64,000 bases of DNA from Dallia pectoralis (GCA_029465975.1 CM055743.1:12580145-12644144); one strand, 5' to 3'; shown: positions 21,846-34,877, numbered from the stretch's first letter. The notes: generated by a model not told the origin, from the letters alone. A program made the numbers and translations.

Positions 21846-23925
21846 TATTCATGAGTATTGACTGATAGGTTTAACACATTGTATACTATGGTGGTTTAAC
21901 ACATTGTATACTATGGTGCATGTAGCAGCAGTGTGTATTCATGAGTAATGACTGATAGGTTTTTATACATTGTATACTTGACAGGGAGGTATGAACCAGT
22001 CAATAAAAATAAGTACATATTATCTGAGAAGATTTAAACATGTGCTAAACTCCTGTCCATTGTACTGTCTTCTCTTTTTCACAGAGGTCACGGTGATAGG
22101 ATAGGATGGAAAGGCCCAGGAAAAACATTTGAAGCCGGTGTGAAGCAAACCTTGCCCCCCCCACCAATGAACTAGTACTGGTAATTTAATGTAAACTGTT
22201 GAGGGTTTCCCTTCTTTAAAGAAGGCTACCTGATGAGTCCATGTTTATTCTATAACAAATCAAAAGTCACTGTGTCAGGGCTGGCAGGAAAGTGATATGA
22301 GACAGGGGGCCTGTATGGTAACTTCCTGTTGAGCTTGACTGCCAGGTTAATACTAAGTACGTTTATACAATACTAAAGAATGTGAATTGTTGCTGCTTGC
22401 TCTCCCTCCCTTTAGGCATCCCCCCAAAGGCTATTTTAAGAGCCAATTCACAAATGTTCTTTTGTATACACATTGTATACTATGGTGCATGCAGCAGTAG
22501 TGTGTATTCATGAGTAATGACTGATAGGTTTAACACATTGTATACTATGGTGCATGCAGCAGCAGTGTGTATTCATGAGTATTGACTGATAGGTTTAACA
22601 CATTGCATACTATGGTGCATGTTGCAGCAGTGTGTATTCATGAGTAATGACTGATATGTTTAACCCATTGTATACTATGGTGCTTGCAGCAGTGTGTATT
22701 CATGAGTAATGACTGATAGGTTTAACACATTGCATACTATGGTGCATGTTGCAGCAGTGTGTATTCATGAGTAATGACTGATAGGTTTAACAAATTGTAT
22801 ACTATGGTGCTTGCAGCAGTGTGTAATCATGAGTAATGACTGATAGGTTTAACACATTGCATTCTATGGTGCAGCAGTGTCACCTCAGTTTGGCAGTTGA
22901 TATCAGTACACAGTCGACTACGGGTGGCCGCAAGCACACATCATCACAATTTCTGCAGAAATTGTACGCTATCTAGTTATTATTATTATTATATCAAATT
23001 TTGACCACCCCTACTCCTCCCACAGTTTTTGCAGTAGATAGACAAAAAAATTTCTAAATGTGCGTCCCGAAACCTATTTAGTTGCTATTGTTTTGTAGAA
23101 AGTTTCGTTATGTAGTTTACGAAATATTAACGAAATTGTCGCTAATTAATCCTCATTGAAATACATTGACGGAATCTTCAAAACTAGAGTGTGAGAGCCC
23201 ATTCAGCAGAAAATGTAGAGAACATTTGTAAACTGCTACTGCTGCCTGAGTTTCTACCCTTTACACACAAATGGCATATCAAAACGTTCATCTATTTGTG
23301 CTGTCACTCAAAATGTTCAAATATAAGCTGTAACATATATATTTATTTCGTTATGTCCTTTTGTTTCCAACTTGCGCCTCCCCATAGACATCCATAGAAA
23401 CGGTGATTTTCTCCACTCTAATTTGAAAGCGATTTTTGGTGTTTTTTTGTTCGTTTGTAAATTGTGATAGCGCCTACATTTCTGGGGTTACAGATACATC
23501 AAAATGTCCGCCTGGTTCTTAGGATTCTCATGATGTAATTGTTTAAACTGTGTGATTAAAACTCTGGTTAGTAGAGCTAAAAGTATACGACCATGTCTGA
23601 ATCATTTGAAATGATAGACAGTGAAGCAGCATTTTCTGGTCGTTGATTGGCTAAATAGTAGGAACATTCTGGAAGGGGCGGGGGGAAGGAGGCAGCGCGC
23701 TCTGATATCGATGAGAACAGCTGGTCCTCCTGACAAAGGCATGGCTGCCAGGCAACAGCCACAGACACTGCAATCAACAGCCACAGACATATCCTGCAGC
23801 AATAAATGAATGAATGAATGAATGGGTAAGTTCTTTCTCTGGGTCTCTGTTTACACGTTAGCATGTTAGCTAGCGTTAGCGCGCTAGCTAGCGTTAGCAG
23901 TTTATAATGCTGTTTCATATGCTAC
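21846..23925. repeat. Tandem segmental duplication, copy B
   Basis: The order of blocks is the same as in copy A: satellite, single-copy segment (21970-22465), satellite (22466-22880), single-copy segment (22881-23790) and only one minisatellite unit (23791-23900). The internal 379-bp duplication of copy A is absent. A few small differences, such as AAATTTTGACC for AATTTTGTCC near 22996, show that the copies are real and not an exact assembly artefact. Confidence 0.88.
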
Positions 23926-24780
23926 TATGGTGCATGCAGCAGTAGTGTGTATTCATGAGTAATGACTGATAGGTTTAACACATTGTATACTATGGTGCAT
24001 GTAGCAGCAGTGTGTATTCATGAGTAATGACTGATAGGTTTAACACATTGTATACTATGGTGCATGTAGCAGCAGTGTGTATTCATGAGTAATGACTGAT
24101 AGGTTTAACACATTTGTATACTATGGTGGTTTAACACATTGTATACTATGGTGCTTGCAGCAGCAGTGTGTACTTATGAGTAATGACTGATAGGTTTAAC
24201 ACATTGTATACTATGGTGCATATAGCAGCAGTGTGTATTCATGAGTAATGACTGATAGGTTTAACACATTGTATACTATGGTCCTTGCAGCAGCAGTGTG
24301 TATTCATGAGTAATGACTGATAGGTTTAACACATTGTATACTATGGTGCATGTAGCAGCAGTGTGTATTCATGAGTAATGACTGATAGGTTTAACACATT
24401 GTATACTATGGTCCTTGCAGCAGCAGTGTGTATTCATGAGTAATGACTGATAGGTTTAACACATTGTATACTATGGTGCATGTTGCAGCAGTGTGTATTC
24501 ATGAGTAATGACTGATAGGTTTAACACATTGTATACTATGGTGCATGCAGCAGTAGTGTGTATTCATGAGTAATGACTGATAGGTTTAACACATTGCATA
24601 CTATGGTCCTTGCAGCAGCAGTGTGTATTCATGAGTATTGACTGATAGGTTTAACCCATTGCATACTATGGTGCATGTTGCAGCAGTGTGTATTCATGAG
24701 TAATGACTGATAGGTTTAACACATTGTATACTATGGTGCATGCAGCAGTAGTGTGTATTCATGAGTAATGACGGATAGGA
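23922..24780. repeat. 65-bp satellite array, longest block
   Basis: About 13 units with the same consensus as the array at 19236. The array ends abruptly at 24780 where sequence next to the SAMD3-like exon begins. Confidence 0.93.
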
Positions 24781-24883
24781 ACTGAACATATTATTTCTTC
24801 ACTTTGGATGTTAAACAGCATAGCCACATAAACACTAAAATCCACATTAGTATCCCTATGCAGAACCAAGAAGCATAACTAAC

Positions 24884-26083
24884 CTGGAGGTCATAAGCTC
24901 TAAAGAGCTGACCCAGTACGTCTGCAACTTTTCCTGTGCGTGCAGATTTCTTCCTGAACAAGCTTTGAAGACGATGCGCATGACGGTCCAACTCCGCAAA
25001 GAAGTGGTTCTTCAGGTTGATGTTTGCAATTCGGTGAAACTCGGCACAGACCTGCACAAATGTAAAAAAAAAAAATATATGTATAGAAATTAATATATTG
25101 CTACAAAAGATGCTCCACTATTGTCCAATAATGGCAAAAAAATATCAGATTTGGAGAAAAACATGCAGATCCTTAAACTAAATCATATGCTATTGTTGAT
25201 GTAAATTGTCAAAAGTCAAATTGTTGAGTTCACTGACAGTCACACAAAATAATTAAAATGAATACTCAATAATACATTGAAAACTTCTACATGGGAAAAT
25301 AATTTAACCTGTGACTCCATTTTAAGGGCAGGCCAGCGTTCCAGGATTTCTCCAATCGGTAGGTCATCATTGATGATCTCTGCGCCGCAGAGCGAAGGTG
25401 GTCTGCATTAACTTGGCAATCAGGGGAAGGTTTTTATCACTCATCTTAACTTCATCCACAATTTGGAGTCTCAATTGCTCAAGGGTTGCACCATCTTCGC
25501 CTCTTGGGAAGTTAGGGAGAAAATTCACTTCTGCCCTCTTTGGTCGTTTGATGTTAGTGTGGGGACCTTGTCTCTCTGGGTTGAAATGTCCCTATCATTG
25601 GGATATGCTTTGAAGCTATGCATTTTGGCCGCAAGGGTCTCAAGGATGCCGTGCTTTTGTCCCCTAGATAGCTTAAGGGTTTTCCCTGTTCTCTCATATG
25701 TAACATTTGCCTCACCGATAATGAGTTCTACCTCATAGGAAAAAGTGGGCACTGGAAATACATCAGGCCATCTCTCAGTCCTGTCTAGAGTAAGGGCATG
25801 AGGCAATATTATTGTGTCATCTGATGCTACTCAACTTGCATCACTCTCAGACCTTATCTTTTAGTACTGCCTTATTTGGAAGCTCCTCAATCTCTACAAG
25901 GGAACACAACTGCCCATCAAAGTCTGGATCTTGGTATGATAAGCTAAAGTCACAATCTAGCTTCAATTTTTCCTTAATAATTGTTTTTAGCTCATCAACA
26001 GATTCTGGACGTGAAGATAAAGTCATCTTCCTAACAATGTCCGTGGAGGTATGGACATGAAGTAGGAAGTTTTGAGCTGCCAT
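24884..26083 (-). pseudogene. SAMD3-like protein gene (fish mobile-element-associated family), broken
   Basis: The minus strand starts with ATG at 26083 and a PB1/ubiquitin-like N-terminal region (NFLLHVHTSTDIVRKMTLSS ... DCDFSLSYQDPDFDG). A frameshift and an in-frame stop near 25830 precede PHALTLDRTERWPDVFPVPT and FSYEVELIIGEAN. A third part, RPKRAEVNFLPNFPRGEDGA ... LPLIAKLMQTTFALRR, ends with a one-base frameshift at about 25385 before IINDDLPIGEILERWPALK and a donor. The last exon, 24884-25051 (168 bp, 56 codons), reads VCAEFHRIANINLKNHFFAE. Order and motifs match fish proteins annotated as SAMD3-like. Roughly 50 residues usually found between the second and third parts are missing. The cellular role of this family is not known to me. 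Confidence 0.7.
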
Positions 26084-26469
26084 TTTCTATGTGAGAAAGG
26101 ATGAATAAAGAACCATTATTTTGGCTAACACGATCAGGATTGGTTCCAGTCAAACTCAGGCAATTTCCAGAAAATTGTAAATGAAAAATATTATTGCTTT
26201 GGATTAAGTATCAGAACCTCAAATGTATACAGTTCATTAACAGCGGTGTCACTAATGGCATATTGATTGTGACATTACACCAGAGTTCATTTTCACTGTA
26301 CAGTTTCCCACTTCTAAAAATATTTTAATCCTGTACATCTCTGATAGAAATAAATCTTTTTTGTGTCAATAGCAAATGCCCGTCAATATGGTATGCTGTG
26401 AGACATACTGTGTCATTTAGTTCTGACAGAGAAGTTTCCTGTGGATGTCAGCTCAAATCACCTCAAATG

Positions 26470-28634
26470 CTCACTTTACCAGCACTCGTAATTCCTGCAA
26501 AGAAAGGAAACAGAGTTGTTCACAAGCAGTATCTGCTCAATCTTGCTGAATTTTGGAAGTCCACCAGTGTGGCCTACAGAAACAAAAATTCCATTTGCAT
26601 ACTATGTGCCATCTATGGAGACCTTTGATGTACTATATATGTTTTGGCTATCTGTCTTTGTCTCTATGAAATCTTTTGCCACTTGAGGCAGTGTGGTAAC
26701 TTGGACAGAGGTGACACTTGAGGCTTGGGTATGGGGTCTGAAAAATAATGGCGCACTAAAGTGATATGCCATCATGTGCTGATGCCTGGTAGCCAAAGTT
26801 TTTAAGACATTCTTGAAGTTGTGTGTGTCATGTACCACCCTTTTGAAAAAAACTATGTTTTCCCTCAAACCTCATAGTCCATAGGTGAACAAGAGGTCCG
26901 AAACGCCTCGTCAGTTCAGGGTAGTGTTCAACATAATGATGCTTGGGTCGAAGCTTAAAGTCTGGAAACACCGCTCGGAGACCCTGTCTGTGATCACTTA
27001 TTTTAGTTTGCATGTACTGGATGGATTCTTCGGTGAAAGATGGAGACAACACCAGCTGCACGATTTCTTTAAGGTCCATCAATATGGCCCATGCTTCACA
27101 CCCTTCAGGTACTTTACTTCCTACCATAAGTGGTAACAACCGTAGCAAAGTGGAATTTTCATGCCCATTCCCGCCAATGCTTTGGCTGAAAAAGTCTTTG
27201 GGATAGGTTGTGGTTTGTCAAGCCTATCCAAGTGCTCATAAGGAAATGTGCGAATTTTTGTGTTTAGATATTCAAGAGTGAAATACTTCAGACGAATCAT
27301 CTCACGGATGCACAAGGCCAACTCAACTGGCACAATACCCTCAAAAAGGTCATGAAGTATATCAGGCGGGAAACCAGTTATGGGATGAAAATGCAGCAAT
27401 GTCTTGCTGAGAGCACACTCACCCGTAACACCGAAGTGAGATGCATTTTCTCCTTGCACAACATTCTGCACATGAAGATCATGGCAGGCCCTCGTTCTCA
27501 TGCTAAACTCTCCTTCTGAAACTTCACTAGACTGTATCTGGTCTCGAGTACAGCAACAGAATCTGCAGACATAGTGTCCTCGAAAACCCTGCACAAAGCC
27601 TGCAAGCCCATGGGCAGCCAAATTATCAGCTGCGACACACAACACTGTGCCCCTGATACACTGACCAACACTTTCAATGAAAATGCCATCCTCCTCAAGA
27701 GTGTGCAAGTCTTTCAACAAAGGTGCAAAAGCACTTTGAAAACAGCAAAGCTAGCTGTATGACTGCTGTATGCAGGCTGGACCTATACTGACTGGGAACA
27801 TGTTTTCCTCCTCTTGGCAGTGGAAAGTTCTGCACCTTCCAAAGTAGCACTGAGAAAAACATTACTTTTCATGATAGCTTCAACTAATTCATGAAGAAGG
27901 GAATCACTGATCGACTGATCATGCTCTCGAAAAATCCTGATGACAGAGTCTTTCACGAGAGGTTTGGACAATGAGAATATTTGTGCCAAATTTTCAACTA
28001 TGTCCTCTGATACATGAAGAACACTGTTCATTTTTAAGAACAAAGAAGCCAAATTGTTTCTAAGTTGAATGTGCAATTCACCAATATCATCTGTAGACTC
28101 AGGAGCATTGCATTCAACGGCATCCAGCTCAGGAGGAAGAGAACCCTGTTCAGATTCAGCTTGACTGGGCATCGGTTGACCATTTCTGTCAGTTTCTGTC
28201 CAGACAATCTCATCCTTAAAATCTGAGACAACACACTCTGGATGATTCCTACTTTTATGGGCATTGAAGGAAGAGTACACATTAGTACAGTAGTGACAAT
28301 CTTTGAAAGGGCAATGCACCCTCTCATGTTGTTTTAAATGTGTCCTTAAATGACTAAGAAGACTTTTATCATTAAATGGTTGCTTGAATCCACATAGAGG
28401 ACAGATGAATGACTCACATCCCACCTGATTTTCACTAGTCACAACTGTCTGACTATGTAACCGTGGAAGGTGAATTTTCAAAGCATTTACTGATTGAAAT
28501 TTGCAGATACAGTCTTCATACAGACAAGGCAAAGGACTGACTGAGGAAAAATTGCTGTGATGCAAACGATAGTGTTCAAGCAACTGTGCTCTTTTATCAA
28601 AGGCAGCAGCACAAAGTTTGCACATCCAAGCCAT
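26470..28634 (-). pseudogene. C2H2-finger transposase gene (CACTA-like fish family), broken
   Basis: The ATG at 28632-28634 starts a 283-codon frame with several C2H2 fingers (MCKLCAAAFDKRAQLLEHYR, HSNF; FICPLCGFKQPFNDKSLLSH; VHCPFKDCHYCTN) and ends at 27783. After about 30 bp the transposase core continues: VLCVAADNLAAHGLAGFVQG, a CxFCCCTRD zinc-like pair, FPPDILHDLFEGIVPVEL, then (after a one-base shift near 27185) ENSTLLRLLPLMVGSKVPEG and LRPKHHYVEHYPELTRRFGP, and MRFEGKHSFF. A shift in a T-run near 26845 leads to HDTHNFKNVLKTLATRHQHM and a C-terminal beta-rich part down to about 26470 with in-frame stops. Acidic residues in AADN and MRFEGKH are candidates for the catalytic triad. The family resembles Transposase_21/CACTA proteins; that placement is from memory and uncertain. 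The region before the AADN motif is shorter than in relatives. Confidence 0.75.
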
Positions 28635-28649
28635 AGTCAAACTATATTA

Positions 28650-29760
28650 CCCCCCTATCATATCCACAAGTCTGGATACATAGTAAAAAAAATATATGGA
28701 TAGTTGAGACACATTTCAGTGTTGTGCATTCAGTAAGTAATTTTGCACAGAAAAAAGATCATGAACATACCAGATGGAAGACTCTGTATCTCAGCCAGTT
28801 GCCTCAGCTTCAACCTTAACAGAAATAAGATTGAAAAGTTAAAGTTGCAACATTTCACAAAAGCACTAACGTTATGTAAAATATCTTGGAGCCATTTAAA
28901 ACAAATTAGTTAGGTAACATTACAAACTATGTGAGAGGGCAGGCATCTAATTAATGTAGGTAGTGAAGATGTCAAGTTAAACAGGCTAACTAACGTCAAT
29001 ACGTTTAACCTGTCGACGCAACAACAGTAATGCGTGAAATAAATGTACTTATAAACCTCAATGCAAACCGTTACCGTTACCATTAGGTCTCGTAAAACAT
29101 GCCCAGACATGCATGTCGAAGAAAAAAAGCGGTCAAAGGCTTAACGTGACGTGGTTGTTGGAACATTAACAGTAATAAAAATATCCAGAACTTATACAAA
29201 AAACGTTCCACTTTAAGATGAATATTAATCTAAATACACTGGTTCCCACTTTTTAAAATGATTTTCACATGCATTTAGGAAACGTTAAATATAAGTTAGG
29301 ATAATAACGACAAAGAAAGCTTACAGCATACTCTACACATTAAAATTCCAATGCAAAAAAAACACTGACAGGCGAAATGTGATTGATGAATAAAATAATT
29401 TAAAAACACAAAATAATATGGTGCTAAATCAACACATAACTTACCAAATTAGCGCGCCCAAAAAGATCATCAATATAACGGCAGTCAGTGTAGTGGCAAA
29501 AGTTAGCACATCTGAGTCGGAAAATTGCTGCATGCCACAGCGGTGTTCGTTTCCTCCAATCTTCGTTGGCAGTCCCACTGTTAATTTTATAGAATATATC
29601 TTTTACTTTTACATATAAATTTAAGAAGTTGTCCACACGCTGCTACTCTTCAACATTAATTCACCTACACGAGCTTCAACAATGGCCGACTTCTCCTCAG
29701 GCTCGGTGCGTTGCTCGGTGAAGCACGTCGCAGCACGTACGTGACGTCGGAGCGATTACT
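28650..29760 (-). promoter_or_regulatory. Possible 5' exons and CpG-rich promoter of the transposase gene
   Basis: On the minus strand, about 28770-28817 lies between an AG acceptor and GTATGT donor, and about 29446-29690 ends in a GTAAGT donor; both could be untranslated 5' exons for the gene starting at 28634. Upstream, 29690-29760 is rich in CpG (ACGTACGTGACGTCGGAGCG), unlike its AT-rich surroundings, and includes a TGACGTC CRE-like word. All of this is inference from splice-like words and composition. Confidence 0.3.
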
Positions 29761-30909
29761 GTTAAAATGTTTGAGTATAATGACGAAAAATTATTAAAGT
29801 GGTTGAGCAGTGTAAACTTGAGATTACAAATTTGTACTAATGACTCAGAAAAATAGAGGAGAATGGACTTTTTAGAATTTTTGAGATAACATAAATCATT
29901 TTCTTTAACAAGCTTTTACTGTTCGGTCTTACAGTGTAAGAAAGACTGATAAACATGCATTACCTTGAAACTTCATGTTAATTTGTCCAGCCAGCTTATC
30001 CAAGTTCATTTATCGTTAGCAGCCACCGCTTTCCCAGTCTCACCTCACTCAAGCACCATTCTAAACCAACTGTCATTTTCACTACCACAAACCATCCATC
30101 ATCCTAAACACCTATTGACTTCTTCATCACAGAGACGGGGTTCCTTAACCTCAACTCATGTTTTAACTCTTGTTCCTTTCTATTTATTTTTCTTAAACAA
30201 AACAGGAGTTTTCACTCAAAGCCACTGCAACTAATAATTAATGTAGCTTAATGTTATAGCGGGTTTTCTCACCACAGCCAGGCAAGAATATCTATTACCC
30301 TAAAAAACAAAGGGTGTGCCAATAGAAACCACTTTCTTTACAAAAGTCCAAAGTATGTTTGAGAGTCTGTAACCTTTTGGGTTTTCAGGCCAGTCTCAGC
30401 TGTCACAATAGTATTTTTGATTTTGAAAATCAAGACTCTAGATGTATTGTATGTATAATTTTTAATTAGTCCAATGAAGATGTCACAAATCTATGAAGGT
30501 TGTCAAATTCTCATGTATCACATCTTTTTATTATTTTTATTATTTATTTTATTACAAAGAAAAAAAATGACAAGACAAACTTCAAACCCCCCACCCACCT
30601 CCCCATGCATTCATACCACAACCACAATCCACACATTCCTAGTGTTATGACAAAGGGCCAAATGAGAAAAGAAATAATAATTTAAAAGAAATACGGATAA
30701 AAATTTATAACCAAAATACAATAGCATTAGCAAAACATTTATGCCATGAAAGTACATAATATTTATATCTCTAGCTCAAGTAAGCAGACATTCCATTTAT
30801 TTCCATGCTCAGTTATTCTGTTGTTATTTGTTGCTACAATTGTTTATAGCATATACTGATAAATAACTCTCTTAAAGTGTTCTTAAAGTGTTTTATACAT
30901 AAATTTGAT
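29761..30909. other. Non-coding AT-rich stretch
   Basis: No gene is recognised. The distal part (30500-30909) is probably the 3' untranslated part of the minus-strand LINE that ends at 30.9 kb, judged only by position. Confidence 0.35.
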
Positions 30910-31772
30910 AAAGTTTTAGATTTAAACAACATAAAATGTACCCATCAAAATAATCACATTCAGAAAGTTTATGCATTCACCCACAAAGACACATAACAAA
31001 ATATTCTGAGGTGTGATTTGCAAAACAATATTCATAGACCTTAACCATAACTGTATACTGACCCAAAACCCAGCCACATATGGGCAAAAATAAAACAAAT
31101 GCATCAGGTCCTCCTCCTCATCCACACAAAACCTGCAACAGGGATCCTTTTCTATCTGCCATTTAAACAGAGACTTTTTTGTTGCAATAATTTTATAAAA
31201 GATTTTAAGTTGAAATATTCTGGAATATGAATCGATTGTAGTTCTAAATTGTTCTAAAATAATCTTTCCACAAAATTGGATCATTAAATTAATCTTCCCA
31301 AAACCGGGAGGTTCTGTGTGGAAAAAGTGCAGTGCCTGTGATATTTAAATTTCAAATATATATTATTTTATTTATCTTTACCCCAGACAACCATTTAAGG
31401 CATATTTTTGGTGGGAGACAAACCATTAATTTATTTATTTTTCAGTATCATTTTCCAAGTTTTAGGAATTGCAGAAATCAGCTGGTTGAATTGGAGCTGA
31501 TCGAGATAAATGCCAAAAACACTTCTCAAGTTATCATAGGAAATGAAATCTCCAGATAAATCTAAAAGGTCATTAACAAAAATGAACCCATTTTTGACAC
31601 ATTCCTCACACAACAATGGTTTGTCTCCAATCGTAACGTTCCATAGCAACTGTGTCTGAATATCTTGAATTGTATCTGGAGGGTGGTACTGGAAATTCAA
31701 CCAAGCTTTCAGGGCATCCTTGAAGAATGGTGATAACTCGTTTAAACTATTTTGAAATATTCTATCAACATA
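30910..31772 (-). pseudogene. L1-like LINE ORF2, C-terminal part
   Basis: The minus strand gives LSPFFKDALKAWLNFQYHPP (from about 31740), LLWNVTIGDKPLL, DLLDLSGDFISYDNLRSVFG, LQFNQLISAIPKTW, then after a break KIFYKIIATKKSLFKWQIEK and CCRFCVDEEEDLMHLFYFCP. The last is the CxxC...H...C zinc-knuckle region that ends L1/Tx1-type ORF2 proteins. Several frame breaks occur (31270-31430). The reverse transcriptase and endonuclease are missing, so this is a 5'-truncated copy. It belongs to the same general family as the fragment at 5951-6322. Confidence 0.8.
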
Positions 31773-32889
31773 TACCCAGCAAACACGTTACGTAACCACG
31801 ACCAACCGTGACATCAACCGTGATGCCATGATGCCATGGCATCTGGTCATTTCCTAACCTTCCTACGACATTGTGGCAACGTAATCTATAGACCAGCTAT
31901 GTTACTTACATTACCAAATAATTTCATGTATTTGTATAGCCAAAAACAAATGTGTTTAGTATTATATAGTTGGTGAAAGATCCACAGCAAACCCTGTTCA
32001 CACTTACTGCATGTTTGGGACACATATATACACACTATACACATGTTTTCTTTTAAATACACAAACATGAATGACAAATTATTTATTGCAGAACAGAAAT
32101 ATGATTTAAATTGGAGCTGATTAATGTGGTTCTGAAATAAATTAGCAATCTGGCCATAGTCAACATACTCCAATTCAGATCGGTCTACTGTGACCATATC
32201 AGGAAGGTGGGCGGTGATGTGGAGCTTCCAGTAAAAGAGTGTGCATTTACTCTTGCTAGAATTGAGAAGTTGGAAATGATGGGAAAAATGTTGTCCATCA
32301 TTAAAGCAGTGTTCAACAAGTGACCGGATTAGAATAGTGTCATTGTCATAAAGGTAAAGGATAACGTTGAGTGCTATCTGAATGCTAACTAGTAACCTCC
32401 CTAGTCTTGTTTTTACTCTGACCCAAAACTTCCAACACTGATATCTGTTGGCATACACATTGTGAGTGTGGAAAGATGTATGACATTTAAAATGTATACC
32501 ATTTAAAGCAATGTAAATAATGACAATAAATACACTATGCACAAATTGTATGTCTTCTTACCTTTATTAGAGGTTATATATATTACTTTAACTGAATTGT
32601 GGCTTTGAAATTATAGATTATGTTGCCTGATAAACAGGCAGGCAGTTGGACATAAAGACAGGCAGGCTGAACAGCTTACTCTTTGTGATGTGGTGGAAAA
32701 AGCAAAAGAAAAATGCGAGGACTAACAAAGTTGTAATGAAGCATTAAGACCTTAGTGTAGAATAGAATGACACTTTATTAATCCCAGAGGGGAAATTTTT
32801 CTGTAACAGCAGCAGAACAAATTAAGTAAATCGACAGTACAATTAATAAATAGCAAATTAGAATAGAATGTGATGTAATGCATAAGGTT
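31773..32889. other. Mixed repeat-derived spacer
   Basis: A minus-strand frame of 218 codons (31886-32542) contains SELEYVDYGQIANLFQNHIN followed by QLQFKSYFCSAI, which resembles in spacing the LINE block FISYDNLRSVF...QLQFNQLISAIP nearby, so it may be another LINE relic; I give this low weight. At 32760-32800 the words ACTTTATTAATCCCAGAGGG match a very common fish interspersed-repeat motif. The segment 31780-31870 (CCAGCAAACACGTTACGTAA) also looks like a known fish repeat edge. Confidence 0.3.
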
Positions 32890-32914
32890 AGGAGTCTATG
32901 AGCAGTCCAGAGTG

Positions 32915-33122
32915 TGGAGGGGAAAAGGGGGGGGGGACTCTTCCGGGTGGTGGTGGTGGAGGGGAGAGAGAGAGAGAGAGAGAGGGGGGTACTCTTCCGT
33001 GTGGTGGTGATGGAGGGAGAGAGAGAGAGGGGGGGGGATTCTTCCGGTTGGTGGTGATGGAGGGAGAAAGAGAGAGGGGGGGTCTCTTCCAGGTGGTGGT
33101 GATTGAGAGAGAGAGGGGGGGC
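32915..33122. repeat. Purine-rich (GA/GGTGGT) minisatellite
   Basis: Four imperfect units of about 50-60 bp each combine CTCTTCCGGGTGGTGGTG-like sequence with a following GAGAGA and poly-G run. Open frames in several phases on both strands (Pro/Ser-rich on minus) are explained by the repeat. Confidence 0.9.
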
Positions 33123-33384
33123 TCACTGCCGACCAATGCTGAGGTCATCCCCACAGGCAGTGTTATGGAGTCTGATGGTTATGATGAACAGTCAGTCAAG
33201 CTGATCTTGGCTATTGATGGAGCCAATACTCCACATAACACTCCTCTTTAGTATTGGGGAAATTATGGAATTGAGTTACTGTATCCTCATGTTGGTTGGC
33301 TGCTCAGCATGGGCCAGTTTAATCCCTGCAACCACTGCAACAAAAGTTTGATCTGCAGTGTCCTGCAACAAAAGGGGGGGTTGT

Positions 33385-33600
33385 TAAATGAACTGCAATT
33401 AGATAGCGTTTTTATCCAAAGCACTTTACAGAGACTGCCTCACATTCACCCATTCATTCACACACTGACGACCGCATCTACCATGCAAGGTGACAGCAGG
33501 CTCGCCAGGAACAGCTGTCTTGCTCATGGACACCTCTGGACCAACCTTCTGATTGACAAACAATCAACTCAACCCACTAAGCCACTGCCACCCCTTGGTT
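33385..33600. mobile_element. Common fish interspersed repeat (family not named)
   Basis: The order TAGATAGCGTTTTTATCCAA, CATTCACCCATTCATTCACA, GCAAGGTGACAGCAGGCTCG, CTTGCTCATGGACACCTCTG and CCACTAAGCCACTGCCACCC is a familiar arrangement repeated across fish genomes. I recognise it from that arrangement but cannot place it with confidence in a SINE or LINE family. Confidence 0.5.
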
Positions 33601-34877
33601 AAATGCTCCCTCCAACAGGACCAGCTTGTCCATCATTATCTGAGCCTATGAAGGACAGTGTTCAGGGCCTCGGTGCAGTTGAGCCAGGGGGTGCCCCTTC
33701 TGTTTAGAGTTTGGCTGTATCTGGGATTTTAAATGAATGTTCACCAATACATCCTCACTTTAATACAATTTCCCAATTAATATAATCCTAAAAACCCTAA
33801 CACTTCCTGACAACACTAAATAATCGAGCAGCACTACTTTCTACATGCAGTGTCAACCCAAATAGTTGTGGATGATAATATTAACTAGCTCGAGTTATAT
33901 CAAGCTTTTGCACGAGCTATATGCACGAGCTACTATGTATTAGCTCGAGAGGCCCGCTATTTTCCTGTCAGTTATTCCACATCTTTACTCAGCATAGGAC
34001 CACCTTTAGTTTTGCAGTAATATAAGTATTAGATTACCTGATTTTAGCTTTAGTTAGTTATTAGTTACATAGATAGTTTGGTATACGTTAAATACATTTA
34101 ATAACAAAGCTTTTTCTAGCTACCAACGTCGACTGTAAGTACTATAATACTAAACTATATAAGTATATATATTATTATAGCTATAGTAACACAAAACGGA
34201 TCTATAAATAAAATGTGTACGTTATGTATTGTTAGTTCATATGGTATTGTTGTGTAAATGTGGTATTGTATTGCTTTATCTAAGTTAGCTAATATTAGCT
34301 GCTCCTAAGGAGCACTGTTTGGCTAGTTTAAGCTGTTAGCATAAGCTGTTTAGCATAAGAACATCAGGCTACCAACTTAGCTAACGACCATTCCCGGACT
34401 ACGAAACCAAGGTAATGTAATGGCTAATTGTATTATCCTTACCGTCAACTAGGGTTAATCCACCTCATTGTTCCCAATTTCACTGATAAAATTATTTGTC
34501 GATTAGAAAGTTAATATAACAATAAATCTTGTGAAAATACAATATGTTTTCTTGTGGCGCCTGATACTCACATCCATTATATTTTTCCATTGCAGCTTTT
34601 ACAGAAGGCCCAGGTTGTATTTCAAGTAAGTGTGTATTTAAAATAAGTATTCCGTAAATGTTATTTATTTTAATAAATTGTTGGGTTTTAATTGAGCAGG
34701 AACACCTCAGGTCATGTTTTACAATTGGGCCATGCTTTGATCTTGCACAACACAATTTACAAACTATTAATTTTTACAAGAAAATGCAACTAAATAACAT
34801 TGGTTGTCAGGTGCATATTCAAAGTTTCAACGGTTAATCTCAGTTTAACCTAATTTCATCAATTTTATTTGTCCTAG
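33601..34877. other. 5' region of the transposase gene at 34.9 kb, no confirmed exon
   Basis: AT-rich. A possible short exon lies at about 34598-34627 (TTCCATTGCAG acceptor, then GTAAGT donor). No start codon for the first exon could be assigned. Confidence 0.3.

Noticed and set aside
20264..23918. Several 60-113 codon frames on both strands in the duplicated segment
   Set aside because: The two duplication copies carry different frame lengths and breaks, and no domain is visible, so conservation reflects recent duplication rather than coding.
19236..24780. Possible CRISPR-like array of regular 65-bp repeats
   Set aside because: The repeat is continuous, with no unique spacers, and the host is a vertebrate; it is a satellite.
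32888..33251. Pro/Ser-rich and Gly/Glu-rich frames
   Set aside because: Products of the purine-rich minisatellite on opposite strands.
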